NCBI RefSeq assembly: GCF_040581485.1
Contig: NC_090131.1
Span: 8,494,001-8,558,000, forward strand
Reading direction: 5' to 3'
Length of the DNA: 64,000 nt
DNA from: Linepithema humile
Taxonomy: Eukaryota; Arthropoda; Insecta; Hymenoptera; Formicidae
Shown here: one piece after another, positions 34,875-47,052 of the stretch
Layout of the letters: each line of letters begins with the position of its first letter
Position numbering within the stretch: the first letter of the stretch is position 1
Position numbers and translations under genes: made by a program
The notes under the pieces: generated by a model
Told to the model about the DNA's origin: nothing
Databases searched by the model: none
Seen by the model: only the letters and a program-made list of their open reading frames with translations

Positions 34875-35294
34875 ACAGTCCGTAATTCGTAATCCGCACC
34901 GGAAGTCCGCAAAAGTTACTAGGTATTTCGTCCGTAACGTTACGTGTGTTTTTATCTTCTTGTGTCCCATGGAGCCGTAAATACAGTCGTAACGATAGTG
35001 CTATTTTTTATTTAACAAATTATAATTATTTATTTGTATTTTATTCATAAGAAAACTACAGAATATATTATGATTTTAACCAAAGTTTTAATTAAATCGT
35101 CAAATTTAGTTAAATAAATAAAATTAAAAAAAGCATTACTAGTAATAACTAGTAATTTACAGTAACTTTTACGGAAATTTCATGGAATTACGGCTCTATG
35201 AGACACAAGGAGATAAAAACACACGTAACGTTACGGACGAAATACCTAGTAACTTTTATGTACTTTCGGTGCGGATTACGGATTACGGGCTGTA
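34875..35294. repeat. 420-bp TIR element, copy 2
   Basis: Same internal sequence as copy 1 (the core GTTAAATAAATAAAATT appears in both), adjacent and in the same orientation, with slightly different terminal bases (TACAGTCCGTAAT and inverse). Confidence 0.75.
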
Positions 35295-35432
35295 GCTGCG
35301 TTCGGCATTGCAAATCAGAGACATCCGTTTGCTCTTTTACCTAGAAAATCTATACGTATACATGACGAAACTATAGATTTTCAAGGTGAAAGAGCAAACG
35401 GATGCCTCCGATTTGCAATGCCAAACGCAGCT
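35295..35432. repeat. 138-bp hairpin MITE with AGCTGCGTT ends
   Basis: The arms GCTGCGTTCGGCATTGCAAA and complement pair over about 60 bp. It is flanked by TGTA on both sides (35291-35294 and 35433-35436), a possible 4-bp duplication. Confidence 0.7.
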
Positions 35433-35479
35433 TGTATGTGACGGCACCCTGACGCCGGCTTATTTCTGTCTGTTTAGAA

Positions 35480-35935
35480 CCAAGATCTATAGAAAGAAGG
35501 TTACCTCATGCGCAAAGAAGGACGAGCGGCAAGAGGGGCAAATGCAGAGAGGAGCAAGCGGCAAGAGGGGCAATGATGATCTCATCGGCGAACAGAAGCT
35601 ATCTCAGACAGCTACTGTTTAGGCCATCACACACAAAATGACATAACTGAATATGCATAGCATAAGACCGTCTCGACCAATGAGCATGCTATGTAAATCA
35701 ATATGGCGCCTTTATGCTATATGTTCATTGGTCGAGACGGTCTTATGCTATGCATATGCAGTTATGTCATTTTGTGTGTGATGGCCTTTTGTCAATGAGA
35801 TCATCATGCTCTCCCCTTCCTTCATCGCCTCTCGCCATCAAGCTGTTTCTAGCTCCCCCCTTCCTTCATCGCTCCTCGCCATCAAGCTGTTTCTAACTCT
35901 CCCCTTACTTCATTGTCCCTCGCCCACAACCGGTT
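35480..35935 (-). mobile_element. Second LINE 3' tail, inverted copy of 17500-17960
   Basis: Read on the minus strand it contains the same end of ORF2, the GATGAGATCATCAT hairpin, about two 32-bp repeat units and the GCATGAGGTAACC stretch as the LINE at 16808-17979. The minus-strand 3' end is cut before the poly(A). It carries its own MITE (35621-35787) but lacks the hAT MITE. Confidence 0.75.
35621..35787. repeat. 167-bp hairpin MITE with a TTT flank
   Basis: It begins AGGCCATCACACACAAAATG and ends with the complement, with TTT on both sides (35618-35620 and 35788-35790). The matching position in the 17.5-kb LINE copy (around 17570) has no insert. A 3-bp duplication fits Harbinger-type MITEs. 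Confidence 0.75.
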
Positions 35936-35970
35936 TTATTGAGGTAACCTTCTCTCTATAGATCTTGTCC

Positions 35971-36249
35971 GTTCCGTTCTGTAAAAAATTTCTCTACCAG
36001 TCCCATGTAGCAAAAACGGAACGGAAATATAGTTACAAAATATATTTCACTCTAATAATTCAGTATTTTTAAGTACTCATAGCAATCTAATTTGCAAGAA
36101 AATTGCAGAAATTATATATATATTTGCTTCAACTACATTTAAATAACGAAATATTAACGTAATTAAGTACATTTACTTGCGATCGAGGCGACATTCCGTT
36201 CCGTTTTTGCTACATGGGACTGGTAGAGAAATTTTTTACGGAACGAAAC
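35971..36249. repeat. 279-bp TIR element with GTTCCGTTCTG ends
   Basis: Inverted repeats of about 55 bp contain CCAGTCCCATGTAGCAAAAA, around an AT-rich core of about 170 bp. Non-coding. Confidence 0.75.
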
Positions 36250-36403
36250 GTGAACGGAACACTCAATTCTAGTGAGAAATCCGATCCGTCATTCCGATCC
36301 GTGTTCAATGGGACTGTACCCTATGTCTTGTCAACACTCAACGTTGATTTGTTCGCTCTAAAAGATCTGATCACGGACTAAGGAATAGAGGGACTGAGTC
36401 TAA

Positions 36404-36562
36404 GGCCGGTATTCATAGTCCGTTCTTATATTCAAGATCGTTTTAAGTACAAACTTATATTCGCTCTCTTTGTCAGACACAATCTATGTGTGACAAAGAG
36501 AGCGAATATAAGTCCGTGCTTAAGACGATTTTGAATATAAGAACGGACTATGAATACCGCCC
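36404..36562. repeat. GGCCGGTATTCATA-family hairpin MITE, copy A
   Basis: 159-bp palindrome: stem CGTTCTTATATTC...AGAGCGAATATAAG. Flanked by TAA on both sides, a possible 3-bp target duplication. Confidence 0.82.
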
Positions 36563-37071
36563 TAAAGTCCTAATTTAGTCGAGAGGGGATGGTAACTCAA
36601 GCGTGCGGGGGGGACTGCTTTTCGCCATATTGATGTAGCGATTCTCACACAGAGATTCTGTGTCTGTGACATGGTTACATTCGTGTAGTGGTGCCACTAG
36701 ACATAACGAGTGACAAGCATAAAGAGATTAGGTGATTTTATTATTGTTGTATTATAAATTTTATAAAATACTTTAACTTTTATTACTCTGAGGCTCTGCA
36801 TACAGTAGACAAAATATTTGAAATAGCAATAAACATTTAATATTAAAAAGAGAAATTATTTTACATTTAACAAGAGAATAAAATATATTAATTAGTTCCA
36901 ATTCTTAATTCATGCATTAATTTTTTCTATTTTTTTTTATTTTTAAAATAAATAATTCCAATTTTTTATTTCTAATATTTAATAATTATTTCTATTTCTA
37001 TTTCCTATTTTATTTATTGTGCGCAGGATCTGACTTTCATTTTTCACATATACGCAAATAGTGAGTTCTAT

Positions 37072-37230
37072 GGGCGGTATTCATAGTCCGTTCTTATATT
37101 TAAAATCGTCTTAAGCACGGACTTATATTCGCTCTCTTCGTCACACATAGATTGTGTCTGACGAAGAGAGCGAATATAAGTTCGTGCTTAAGACGATCTT
37201 GAATATAAGAACGGACTATGAATACCGCCC
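37072..37230. repeat. GGCCGGTATTCATA-family hairpin MITE, copy B
   Basis: 159 bp, nearly the same sequence as copy A at 36404, with the loop in the opposite orientation. Flanked by TAT on both sides. Confidence 0.82.
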
Positions 37231-37348
37231 TATGTGTGGTAATTACTAAACGAATATGGCGGCCCCCCCCCCCCCCCCCCGCCACAAACGTGCTCCCTCG
37301 GTACAGCTTGTGCACCGTCCCTCTATTCCTTAGTCCGTGGATCTGATA

Positions 37349-40300
37349 GAATACTCCAATGGCGATAAGCGCTCACACAACCGTTGTGTTTTCTGAACGC
37401 GCCCAATGGCTGCGCTATTAAAAATTATTATTTTGTTATAATTAATAAATAATCCACCAACAATTATTCTACAAGACACAATTGAGACCAACAATCGATT
37501 TTCTATTGATTTGACGTATAAAAATTGAAAAAAAATTAAAAATTCCTATTAGGTAGGCTAACTTTATACTAGTAGTTTTCCACTAAGAGACACAAGCGAC
37601 ACAAAAGTATTATTCTCTCTGTTGCTCATTAAATATCGAACAAAGACGGAGTGATACTTGTGTCGATTTGTGTCAACTTGTGTCCTTTGTTGGAAAACAA
37701 CCACTGATACTTCTTTTGTTTATAACAATTAAATTAACAACCAACAAACGTTAAAATTAGACCAACGATAATCAACAAAACGACCAACAATTAGCTATAA
37801 TTGTTGAAAATTAGAAAAGTTTATTTTGGTGAGTTAACTTTACAGAGCTGTTAAACACGAGTTCGCGGTTCAACGTGATATCAATAAGAAAGTTAATAAA
37901 ATGAAGCAAATGAAGCTAAACTACTGCTCGAATAAACGCTGGGAATTTCCTTAGATCAAAATGTGTAATAATTTACTAATGAAGCCTCGTGAAAAAATAA
38001 ATAGTTTTTTACAAAAGACTATCTTTATTTAAACGGATTCATGCATAAACTGATTTATATAAAATAGTTATACAGTTATATAAAACTTGATCACCATAAC
38101 AATGATAAAATAACGTTAGATAGATAAAACTATAAGCACAAGTGAATAATAAATTAGGAACTTGTATAAAAGTTATTGCAAACTATACTATAACTGTGAA
38201 ATTGCAAGGAGTATAAAAAATGTATAAAATTTCTTGTCAGCGCTATTATAACGATATAACGATATAATACTATAGTATCATAATTGTTATTACTATTAAT
38301 ATTATGCGCACTTTCGACCCCGCACACCCAGAGGAGAAAGAAAGGAGCTGATTATATCTCTTCAGAGAATTAAAGAGAGAATTTGTATAAAACCACACCT
38401 TTATTAGTACAGAGGTTCGCGCTAGCCAGAAAGCAAGGTACAAAGAGCAAACGCTAGGGGGCAAGACAAAAGAAGAAAATAAGTGTCACTGTAGCGCCGC
38501 ACTAGCGCTAGTTTTAAAAACAATACATAACAAGTATAACTAACTTTCTAACAATAATCTATTATGATATTTGTTTGTACCGTACAAATTGTACGTAATT
38601 ATCATTGATATCTCCGATAATATTGATGTTAGAGAGAAATTGTTTTATGCAGATCATGTATAATCTAAAGACAATATTACCGAAGAAATATTAAATCGTC
38701 TCGTCTAAGATCCTGCGTACATTAAAGAAAATATTAAGAATAAGCATAAATATTAAATATTAAGAAGAACAATTTGGAATTACTTTACTTCAACCAAAAG
38801 AACAAAATGAATTAATTACTCTTAATTCGTAACGTTTTAATCCATTTAATTTTTTGCTTTGAAATGACATTGTTCTAATTTCTTATTCCTAATTAATATT
38901 TATTCTTATTCGTAATATTTTTCTCTACTATGCGTTGAGCTCAACTCTTTGAATTTAGGTGACATATTGCATATATAATTAAGACTGTTTCTTCAATAAT
39001 CGCAAAACTTTATTAAAACAATTTTATATATATCTTTTATATATAACTTTTATATACATCTTTTATATACATCTTTTATATATCACATTTATTTACATTT
39101 TATATGCGATTGTGAATAAATACTGTCGATTTGATAAAATATACATAAAAAAAAATTCGAGATAAAAAATTATGTTTTATATTTATATTATTTAAAAAGT
39201 CAACGCAAATGTATTATCATTTCAATTAAAAATTAAATATTTAGCACTTAATATAAAATATGATATTTACACGCAAATTCTTTGAAAAAACAAAGTAAAA
39301 TATTTACAAAAATACAACGATTAGGTTTCAATGGACAGCGTTTCGCAGTTCAAATTTCAAATTTTAAATGTCCATTGAAACTAAAAATTTCGGACGGTCA
39401 TCCCTGCTTAAAATGATAGATAGGAAATGATAGAAAATTCTGGCTTTCCTTTCCAATGGTGATTTTGAATCCCTTATTTCGTAACGCACTTACGAATTTT
39501 TACATAGGTGGCTTTAATTCAACTCTAACTGTCCCTATAATTTATCCTTATGATAATTAATATGTTATACAATAATATATACAAATAATGTAAAACATTT
39601 TTATACGTGTATATGTGACTCTATGTTGTTTTATATATGTATGTATGTAATATTATGTTACTTTATATACGTGTATATGTAATTCTATATTACTTTATAT
39701 AAGTGTGTATATGTGATTCTATATTACTTTATATACGTGTTTGTATGTGATTCTATGTTATTTTATATACGTGTATATGTAATTCTATATTACTTTATAT
39801 ATGTGTGTGTATGTGAGTCTATATTACTTTATAAACGTGTTTGTATGTGATTCTATATATGTGTGTATGTGATATGTTACTTTACATACCTGTGTATGTA
39901 ACTCTATGTTACTTTATATACATGTATATGTAATTCTATATTACTTTATATATGTATATGTATGTGATTCTATATTACTTTATATATATATATATATACA
40001 CATATTTAAAACTGTCTTAATATATAAACCAATTATAAAGTCGAATTAGCATCTAAAGACGATAAGATAGTCATCAAATAAGAACGGCCTATATCTAGAG
40101 ACTATCTATATATAGAAGGCACAATAATACACGATATAAAGCAAGAACAACTAATATGGCCTGATATGGAGAATAGAGAATGATAAACTACTTAAGCAAG
40201 TAATGGAGTGGACCAATAGGATAAGAAAAGAGAAAAAAACCTAAGTAAACAGATGGAGAAAATAAAAAAAATTAATAAGTAAAAGGAAGGGACAATTGGA

Positions 40301-40669
40301 ATAAATAGAGATTAGGTATTGTACAACATTGTAAGACGAATTATTGCATAAACCAAAAAATATATATTTATAATTATAAAGTTTTTAAACAAGATGAGAT
40401 TTATGACATATTAAATTATATATATATATATTGCATATACATATATGAAACACATTAATAACATTTATAAATGTTAATTTGTAGTTTATCTTTCAGAACA
40501 TAAAAATTATATTTTTGATGTGTAACAAAAATAAAAAAATACAAATCAGAAAATTGGAAGTAATAAAATACAAAAAAAATGTTTTATCTTGAAAAATACT
40601 TGACAGCAAACATTATAAAAAATGCGAATTACTAAATTGATAATATATTGAAGAAAAGTCTTATAATAT
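37349..40669. other. AT-rich intergenic DNA with minor repeats
   Basis: No gene recognised. Weak inverted repeat at about 37568-37706 (AGTAGTTTTCCACTAAGAGA against its complement). GC-richer block at 38300-38515 of unknown origin. Short TTTTATATACATC repeats at 39027-39085. A hairpin built on TTTCAATGGACA at 39327-39381. The minisatellite at 39597-40000 is listed separately. Confidence 0.45.
39597..40000. repeat. Minisatellite, unit about 30-34 bp
   Basis: About twelve imperfect units share TGTGATTCTATATTACTTTA followed by TATACGTGT variants. Unit length varies. Confidence 0.75.
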
Positions 40670-43600
40670 TTAATCTGAATTGTTGTCATGTATACTATTT
40701 CGACTAGTGTCAGTAATGTCATGTATTGTTGAACTAACTATACTACTTTCTTCTTCATCATTCTCTTTGTCAGAAAATGTTACATTATTACATTCGTTAT
40801 TCTTACCATCTGATAATGATGTTTCAAACAATGGTCCATGTTCTTTCGAAGAATTGTTCATTTCAGTTACTGAAAGAGAACTAGATGCGTTGGAATTATC
40901 GTTGTTTGGCACACTACTATCATTTGGATCGTTACTAGTGTTTTCAAAATTATTCATAACTTCACACACTTGTGCAGAAACAACCTTTTTATGTTGTGCT
41001 TTATTTCAATTTGGTGGATTATTAAGTTCATAAATCTTATGTGCTATGTGAGTTCCAATTTGTTGTGCCTCATAGTCTGCTGTTATTTCGTCTTGGCCTC
41101 TCTCAGACATTGCATAATGTTTTACAGCAGCTACAAACAATAAGAAAATTTTTTTGTACAATAAGAAATATGCAATAAGCTGTTTGAAATTTTTGTAACA
41201 ACAAATTACCTCTTAAGGCTTGTAACTTAGTAGAATCTAGTGCTGGTCTAGCTGTCTCTTGTGTTTTATTTTTATTTCTATTAGATCTAGCACCAGTTAC
41301 TGAACTTTCTTTAAGAGTTTTAATGCCAAAAACTGCGATAGCTAAATTTTTCACAAACTGTGGCATTGTTTTTGAAATTACACATACTGCATCATATTGA
41401 CGTGCACATATATATACTCCATAACCAAGATGAATCTATAAGTAGAGCAAAAATTATGAATCGATTCAGGAAATTCTTGAAAATAGAATTAGCATATCTA
41501 CCTCGTTACGCTCAATATTCCTATAACCTACAGGAAGATCTCCAACTCGGTCTTCATGTTTCATAGGATGTCTTTTAAAATATTCGGACATTAAGTCTGT
41601 TAAATAATAATAAATTATTATTTAAAAACTTTATATAAATGTATATATAATTTCGGATTAATTGCGTTCTTTACTCAGCAAAATAAGAAACAATTTTTAT
41701 AGTGGATGACATCTTTTATATATTGATAAAATTCTAAGTGTTGTGTAAAGGACACCTTTACATTTGTGTACTAGTCACAAAACACATAATAAATACAGTG
41801 CGCTATTTATGACTAGCAAAAATATGTAAAGATATATAAATATTAAGCTATATGTTTTAATACAACATTTAAAATTTTATTAGTATATAAAAAAGTCATA
41901 TAATGTTAGGAAATTTGCTACTTATTTTGCTGGATAGAAAACGAAATTAACCCGGAATTCTAATAGTAATAAAGTAAACATTATAATTAAAATTTAGTGC
42001 AATTAATAAGCATTTTTGAAAACCAACATATTTTAAACACATTGTATTATAATAGAATCACAAAGTGTACATAAAGGCTTATATTTTCAACTCACTTTTA
42101 TCAATAAAAGTGTCTTAAATGTGGTTTCTTAGCCAATCAGATAGTTTCTAAGCCAGTTTCAGAGGCATTTTTATTAATAAAAATAAGTTGAGAACATGGA
42201 CATATTACTTGTAACATTCTTCTATTTGGATGTACTTACACATGAGTTCATTGAAATTACTTAAGACCTTGATCTGAATTTCCTCATTAATCTGATAAAG
42301 TTTGGGATATTCATCTATCACTTTACACTTTGAAGCTCCATATTAAAATTTATTAAATCATTAATGATCCTTTCTTTATCTTTCATTTGATTCTTTAATT
42401 TCAAATATTTTGTTTCTAAATCTTCGTTTGTTTTCCGCAGTTTCTCCATCTAAAGAATAATGTGTAGTATAATTAATTGCTTTGTGTTTTTATATATTAT
42501 CTCAATATTAAAATTTACCTTTTTCTTCAAGATATCGTCTTGATTAGTTTTAGATTGTAAGTGAGCATGATTGTTCTGCAATATCAAATAAATAATTTTA
42601 CTTTTCAATTATGTTGTTTATTAGTTTATACGTTATTTCATTGCAAAGCTACACATATCACATTCATGCTATTTTTCATTAATTACTTTGAATTTAACTT
42701 TTATACTATTCATAATTTATAGATATAAAACAAAATTTTTAGACGTAAAATATGTAAAAATGAGTATTTTTTAAAACAGATTTTTAATGCTTCTTACCTT
42801 TGTCGACAATATTTCTTTAGTTTTCTGTTTAAATCCAGTAGCAATAAAATTATTATTTTCATGTAGAGTTTTATGCGAAGATTTACTTCTAGCTGTATTT
42901 TTATTTGTACAGCTTTGACCCTTAGTTATAGATGCATGTAATGCTTTTGTATTATCATGAGCAATTGAGTAATCTGTTAAGTTTTGTTTAGAACACAATT
43001 TAGAAACACTCTTGGTAATCGTAGCTGGTGATATTATTTCCTGAAAAATAAATAAAAATAATATATCATTAAAAACCATATATGTTGTAGTTTGTTACTA
43101 TTTTTAAATCGTGTATCTAAGAAGAGAATTCAATTTTTATATTAAACATAATTTACTTTATTATTAGAATCAACTAATTCTTCTATACATGAGGAAACCA
43201 AATCGGTGTCGCTTTTATCATTTTGCACACAATTTCCCGTTTTGCTTGACTTCAATTTATATCGCTTGTCGTTTTTATTAATTTTTGATACTGATTGCTT
43301 CAAAGAGTTACTAGAGTTAAATTTTTTTCTATAAATAACGGTTCCTGTAAATAATATCAATAATGGATTAAAATATTTTTGTTTTTTTTAATATAAACTA
43401 AAAGATATATGCTTACATTTATCTCATTCTGTTTTTGATTCTTAATATCTTCTTTAGATGGCATTTTTTTTTCCAAAACATTCACAAAAGTGTTCAATTT
43501 TTGGTTCTTTAACTTGGCTGTTTTCATATTATTGTTTCCATTTTCAATACTTGATGTAAAATTATTGGTATTATCTTTTTTTACTAATTGTACATTTAGC

Positions 43601-45014
43601 TTCCTAATTTTTGCAGTAACTTTATTCTTCATATCCTCTCCCTTTAAATTTTAATAAAAGTTCGTATTTAATTTTTGTTGCTTTGAAAAGTAAAGGACCA
43701 CGCACTTTTCTTAGGGAAAAATGAGTTTCATACAAATTGGCTGAAACTCTGGCAAAAGATAGCTCAAAATATGCCGATGGAAAGTTGTCATTGTTAAGTC
43801 AATCCTATGTGTCATTTCCGACTTATCAAGGTTGGAGCAGTATTTCTTGTTGATTTGTTTCCAATATTCCACATACATTAGATAACTTCATCAAAAAAAG
43901 AAAATCAACCTGATACTAAATTGCTTTTAGATAGATATTCCGTTATAAATAAAGAACAATTTTCATAAAAAATTAGAAACAAATTGACAAGAAACAATAG
44001 CTTTCTCCTGGAAGAAATCAATATTAATCCACACTTTAAGACACGTATTAATAATTGTTGCCAGAAATTCATATGTTAAGTGAAATTTGAATTTAAAATT
44101 AAATGTTTTGATTTTTTTATTCAGTTGTGTGAATCGTGATTGACATTATATTGATAATCGTAATTCAACTGCAAATTTACATCTAACTTTCAATTTTAAT
44201 CTGAGCGTCTCGTTTGCAATGAGTTTCAATCAACAACTATTAAAACGAATTAAAAAAATTAAGTTCAACGGTTACTGATAAAAAAGACTTACGTCATCTC
44301 CACGGTCAAGGTCAGATTCAGTATTAACTTCGGTTGCTGAAATACATAAACTAAGAGGCAAAAACTCTACTCTTCTCGATTGTATTTTTTCATCCACTGC
44401 TTCTTTACTTTCTGTCGTACGATAAGAAAATATATTATTAATACAATATAATTTTTTGCTTTTTGTTAAGACGGCTTACTTAAAGCTTACTTTTATGAAA
44501 AAAATGCAAACTTCTAAAGAACATCGTAGGAACATTCTTAACATTTTCTGGGCAGCAATCATATATGTTTTTTCCCCCTTACTATTAATTTGTAAAATGT
44601 TTCATCGATAAATAATGTTGAATTTGTCAATAAAACTTAATTTTTCACGAGTTTATGTTAGAAAAAAAGATACATGATGATAGCTGCTTTGAACGTCTTT
44701 ACATTATTAGGGTTGGACATGTTTCTTTGAGATTTATGTTATCTGATAGCAATATAAATAAATGGCTCATTAATATTACTTTTTAATCTCTTACCTTCTA
44801 AAATTACTTTTTGTTGCATTTTTCCTAATATGCCATAATAAAAGTGTCCGTCGTCCCACTTCACTTGATATTTTTTATCAAATAGTATGTTTTGAATGTC
44901 AAAATCCACTATATCGTCCGTATTAACAATAGCTTTTACACCATCTTCAAATTTGATGTAAGTAAACATGTTTGTATGTGCACTAGCTCTCGGTGATCGG
45001 TTACATTTTGCCAT
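40670..45014 (-). pseudogene. BEN-domain gene (left half of a head-to-head pair), probably decaying
   Basis: Recognisable exons (minus): 45014-44795, 44411-44293, 43641-43417, 43344-43157, 43040-42798, 42575-42519, 42449-about 42240, 41596-41502, 41435-41210, 41130-40670. Exon 1 encodes a small Tudor/SH3-like barrel (MFTYIKFEDGVKAIVNTDDI to WDDGHFYYGILGKM). The middle is a charged, Lys/Asn-rich linker and a short coiled coil (MEKLRKTNEDLETKYLKLKN). Exons 8-10 form a BEN domain, a DNA- or protein-binding fold of chromatin factors: RVGDLPVGYRNIERNE, IHLGYGVYICARQ, FVKNLAIAVFGIKTL, LDSTKLQALRAAVKHY. Problems: exon 3 to 4 joins out of phase; a one-base shift lies in exon 7 before KVIDEYPKLYQINEE; and a TGA at 41008-41006 precedes another 110 open codons that are acidic and Ser/Asn-rich. 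The TGA could also be the true end. Exons 1-2 are duplicated at 60348-61017. Confidence 0.65.
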
Positions 45015-45197
45015 ATTGCAATATCCTTAGGGTATAATACGTACAACGCTTTTTACTTGATGTTGCGTCGATGCAAGCGTCGCATTTTCTTTGTTTCTCA
45101 CTTGTCTCTCTTTAATGTCTAATGAGAAACAAGTGAGAAACAAAGAAAATGCGACGCTCGCATCGACGCAACATCAAGTAAAAAGCGTTGTACGTAT
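43880..45197. repeat. Left arm, centre and start of right arm of a large palindrome
   Basis: From about 43880 to 45105 this is the reverse complement of 45120-45197 followed by 60283 to about 61400. Joining across the gypsy element at its GTAT duplication gives the exact complement of GGGTATAATACGTACAACGC on the left. The centre is the loop around 45105-45120, next to a stem built on TTGATGTTGCGTCGATGC. Identity is high near the centre and falls off outward. Confidence 0.85.
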
Positions 45198-46530
45198 TGT
45201 TACGTCCTGATCAGACTACACGATTCTTTTCTTTTCATTAAATACCAGACCTAGTAAACGCGGAACCAACAAAACTCTTAAGAAATATTATAACGCCAGA
45301 GCTGTTTTCCTCATGAGACACCAGGAGCTCGAATCTTCTCACGGAGAAAAATAGCATGGATATTTCAAAATACCTTGGCCGCTCAGCGTGTCTATCGTCG
45401 CCAGAAAAACCGTAAAAGTCAAAACTTCGCGGTAGCTGGAGTCCTTAACCGACTCCAGACGGTTAGAGTAAGAGATAAAAAGAAAAAACTGGCACCAACT
45501 AGTCATACTCTTGGATTCCACCTACGGGAACTCTAGCTAGTAGATAGGGTTTTACCGAGTAACGATCGGGGAATGACCGCAGTCGTATGCCGAGAAGGCG
45601 CGACACCTGATACGGCGCACGTGTTTAGTAGGTCTGGGAAACCGAGATGCATTAGTCGCACTCTCCACGCGACACCAAGGGCACGCGACAGTCGTAAACT
45701 GTCAAATTTATTAGATCAGTGACCCAAGGCTTTGCGAACTTATATACCGATTCTTAACCACCCAATCCGAAAGCCGAGAATCGGGGCAAGCACTTCTATA
45801 GACCACCCATCATTCCATCGTATGGTCTAAAGACTACGCCCACCCAGATCTTAAGACACTGAGATGCACCCCACCTATACTAATTAACACCAACCGGGTT
45901 ACGCCACCTCAAAAACCTACCCCCATCATATATGGACCCGAAACGACGCTATTCCTTATTCGTTAGGGCCTCTTTCTTCCTATCTCATTTCAAGTAACCT
46001 AGTCATCTAAACCCAATCCTATTAGCTAAAAATGACGCCATCCTCCCCCACATTAAAAATTTTCTCGCAAGACTAATTCCTATTCGATCCCCGCTCCAAA
46101 AACCTAAGATTTTCCAAAGGGATCTACCCCAAAGAAAAAGTATAAAAACCCGTGTTCTGGTGGCTCCGGACACAATCACACACAGTTTTTCAAGCAGTTT
46201 GCGCAGTTATTCCGTTTAGCTCAGTTTCTCGAAACAGTTTTTCGAGTAGTTCGGGGGCGCGAATCAAAGAGTAAAATCAGTTGATACTTTGTCGCGACCA
46301 TCTCGTGGTGCATCTCAAGTAGAGGGTCCATTACCTTGACGACACCATCCCGCAGTAGGGTGCCCACTCGTTTACAAAAGGGTCCGACGCCTATACAACA
46401 CCTTCCCTCAACGGGGCGCCTGCTCAGAACCACCGAACATATTCAACGCGATCCGAAACTACTCTGCAACGAGTAAGTCAGTTCATTTCTCTTTATTTTA
46501 TTATTTCTTCTGTCCTCCCTCCGGAAAAAT

Positions 46531-46596
<66 letters not shown>

Positions 46597-46984
46597 TAAA
46601 GAATACATAAATAAAATTATTAACATATGCGATTAAGAATTAAGTTTTTGTATCCTAATTATAAATTCAATCAAATTAAAATGTTGTCTTTAGTAAATTA
46701 AACTTTTGTTCTTTTTCATTTAACCACACCCTCCTCGTTCGTCACCCCCTCACACCTTCCCTCTCAAATTGCGCACAAAGGTTCCGCCCCGGGTAATAGG
46801 GATTCAATTCCTTGACCCAAAAAGGGAACCACGAGCGGTTGACTTGTTGACGGAGTAAAAACGACTCTTCCAGTCGCTGACCCGTCGCAAGTCCTAAACG
46901 TGCCGCTCGGCTCGTGCGGTCAGGTCCGTTTACGTCGATCGCCGAGCCCAACGAAAAAAATTCTACATCTATCAGGACGTAACA
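45198..46984 (+). repeat. Gypsy-2 5' LTR (1787 bp)
   Basis: Begins TGTTACGTCCTGATCAG and ends CTATCAGGACGTAACA, with near-inverse ends. It holds a TATAAAA box at 46141-46147 and a CA microsatellite at 46531-46592. Apparent ORFs inside (for example on the minus strand at 46221-46433) are present in both LTRs and show no protein-like features. Confidence 0.93.
46141..46147 (+). promoter_or_regulatory. TATA box in the gypsy-2 LTR
   Basis: TATAAAA is followed about 25-30 bases later by CACAATCACACACAG, a plausible start region. The same box is in the 3' LTR at 59417-59423. Transcription from here would begin about 0.9 kb before gag. Confidence 0.55.
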
Positions 46985-47007
46985 GACTTGATAGAAAGAA
47001 TAAAAAT

Positions 47008-47025
47008 TGGGGGCTCGTCCGGGAT
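47008..47025 (+). promoter_or_regulatory. Primer-binding site matching tRNA-Pro
   Basis: TGGGGGCTCGTCCGGGAT is the classic 18-nt sequence complementary to the 3' end of tRNA-Pro, as used by murine leukaemia virus. It lies 23 nt after the LTR end (46984), whereas such sites usually follow the LTR within a few bases. Confidence 0.75.
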
Positions 47026-47052
47026 GAAAAGTGCAATTTTTGAGAGGTAGGA

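Larger units (their letters stand above)
34411..35451. repeat. Composite inverted-repeat element, outer ends CAGGGTGCCATCACATA
   Basis: The outer 17-bp inverted repeats (34411-34427 and 35435-35451) enclose three internal elements at 34428-34872, 34875-35294 and 35295-35432. The outer pair may be the original MITE into which the others inserted. Confidence 0.55.
36363..37348. repeat. 986-bp TIR element carrying two hairpin MITEs
   Basis: Ends contain ACGGACTAAGGAATAGAGGG (left) and its complement (right), with about 30 bp paired. A second paired block lies further in (GCCATATT near 36630 against AATATGGC near 37255). A run of about 18 C lies at 37263-37280. The two GGCCGGTATTC hairpins are inside it. 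No transposase. Confidence 0.65.

Noticed and set aside
39597..40000. CRISPR-like spaced repeats
   Set aside because: Units are imperfect, contiguous and AT-rich with no unique spacers; this is a minisatellite in a eukaryotic genome.
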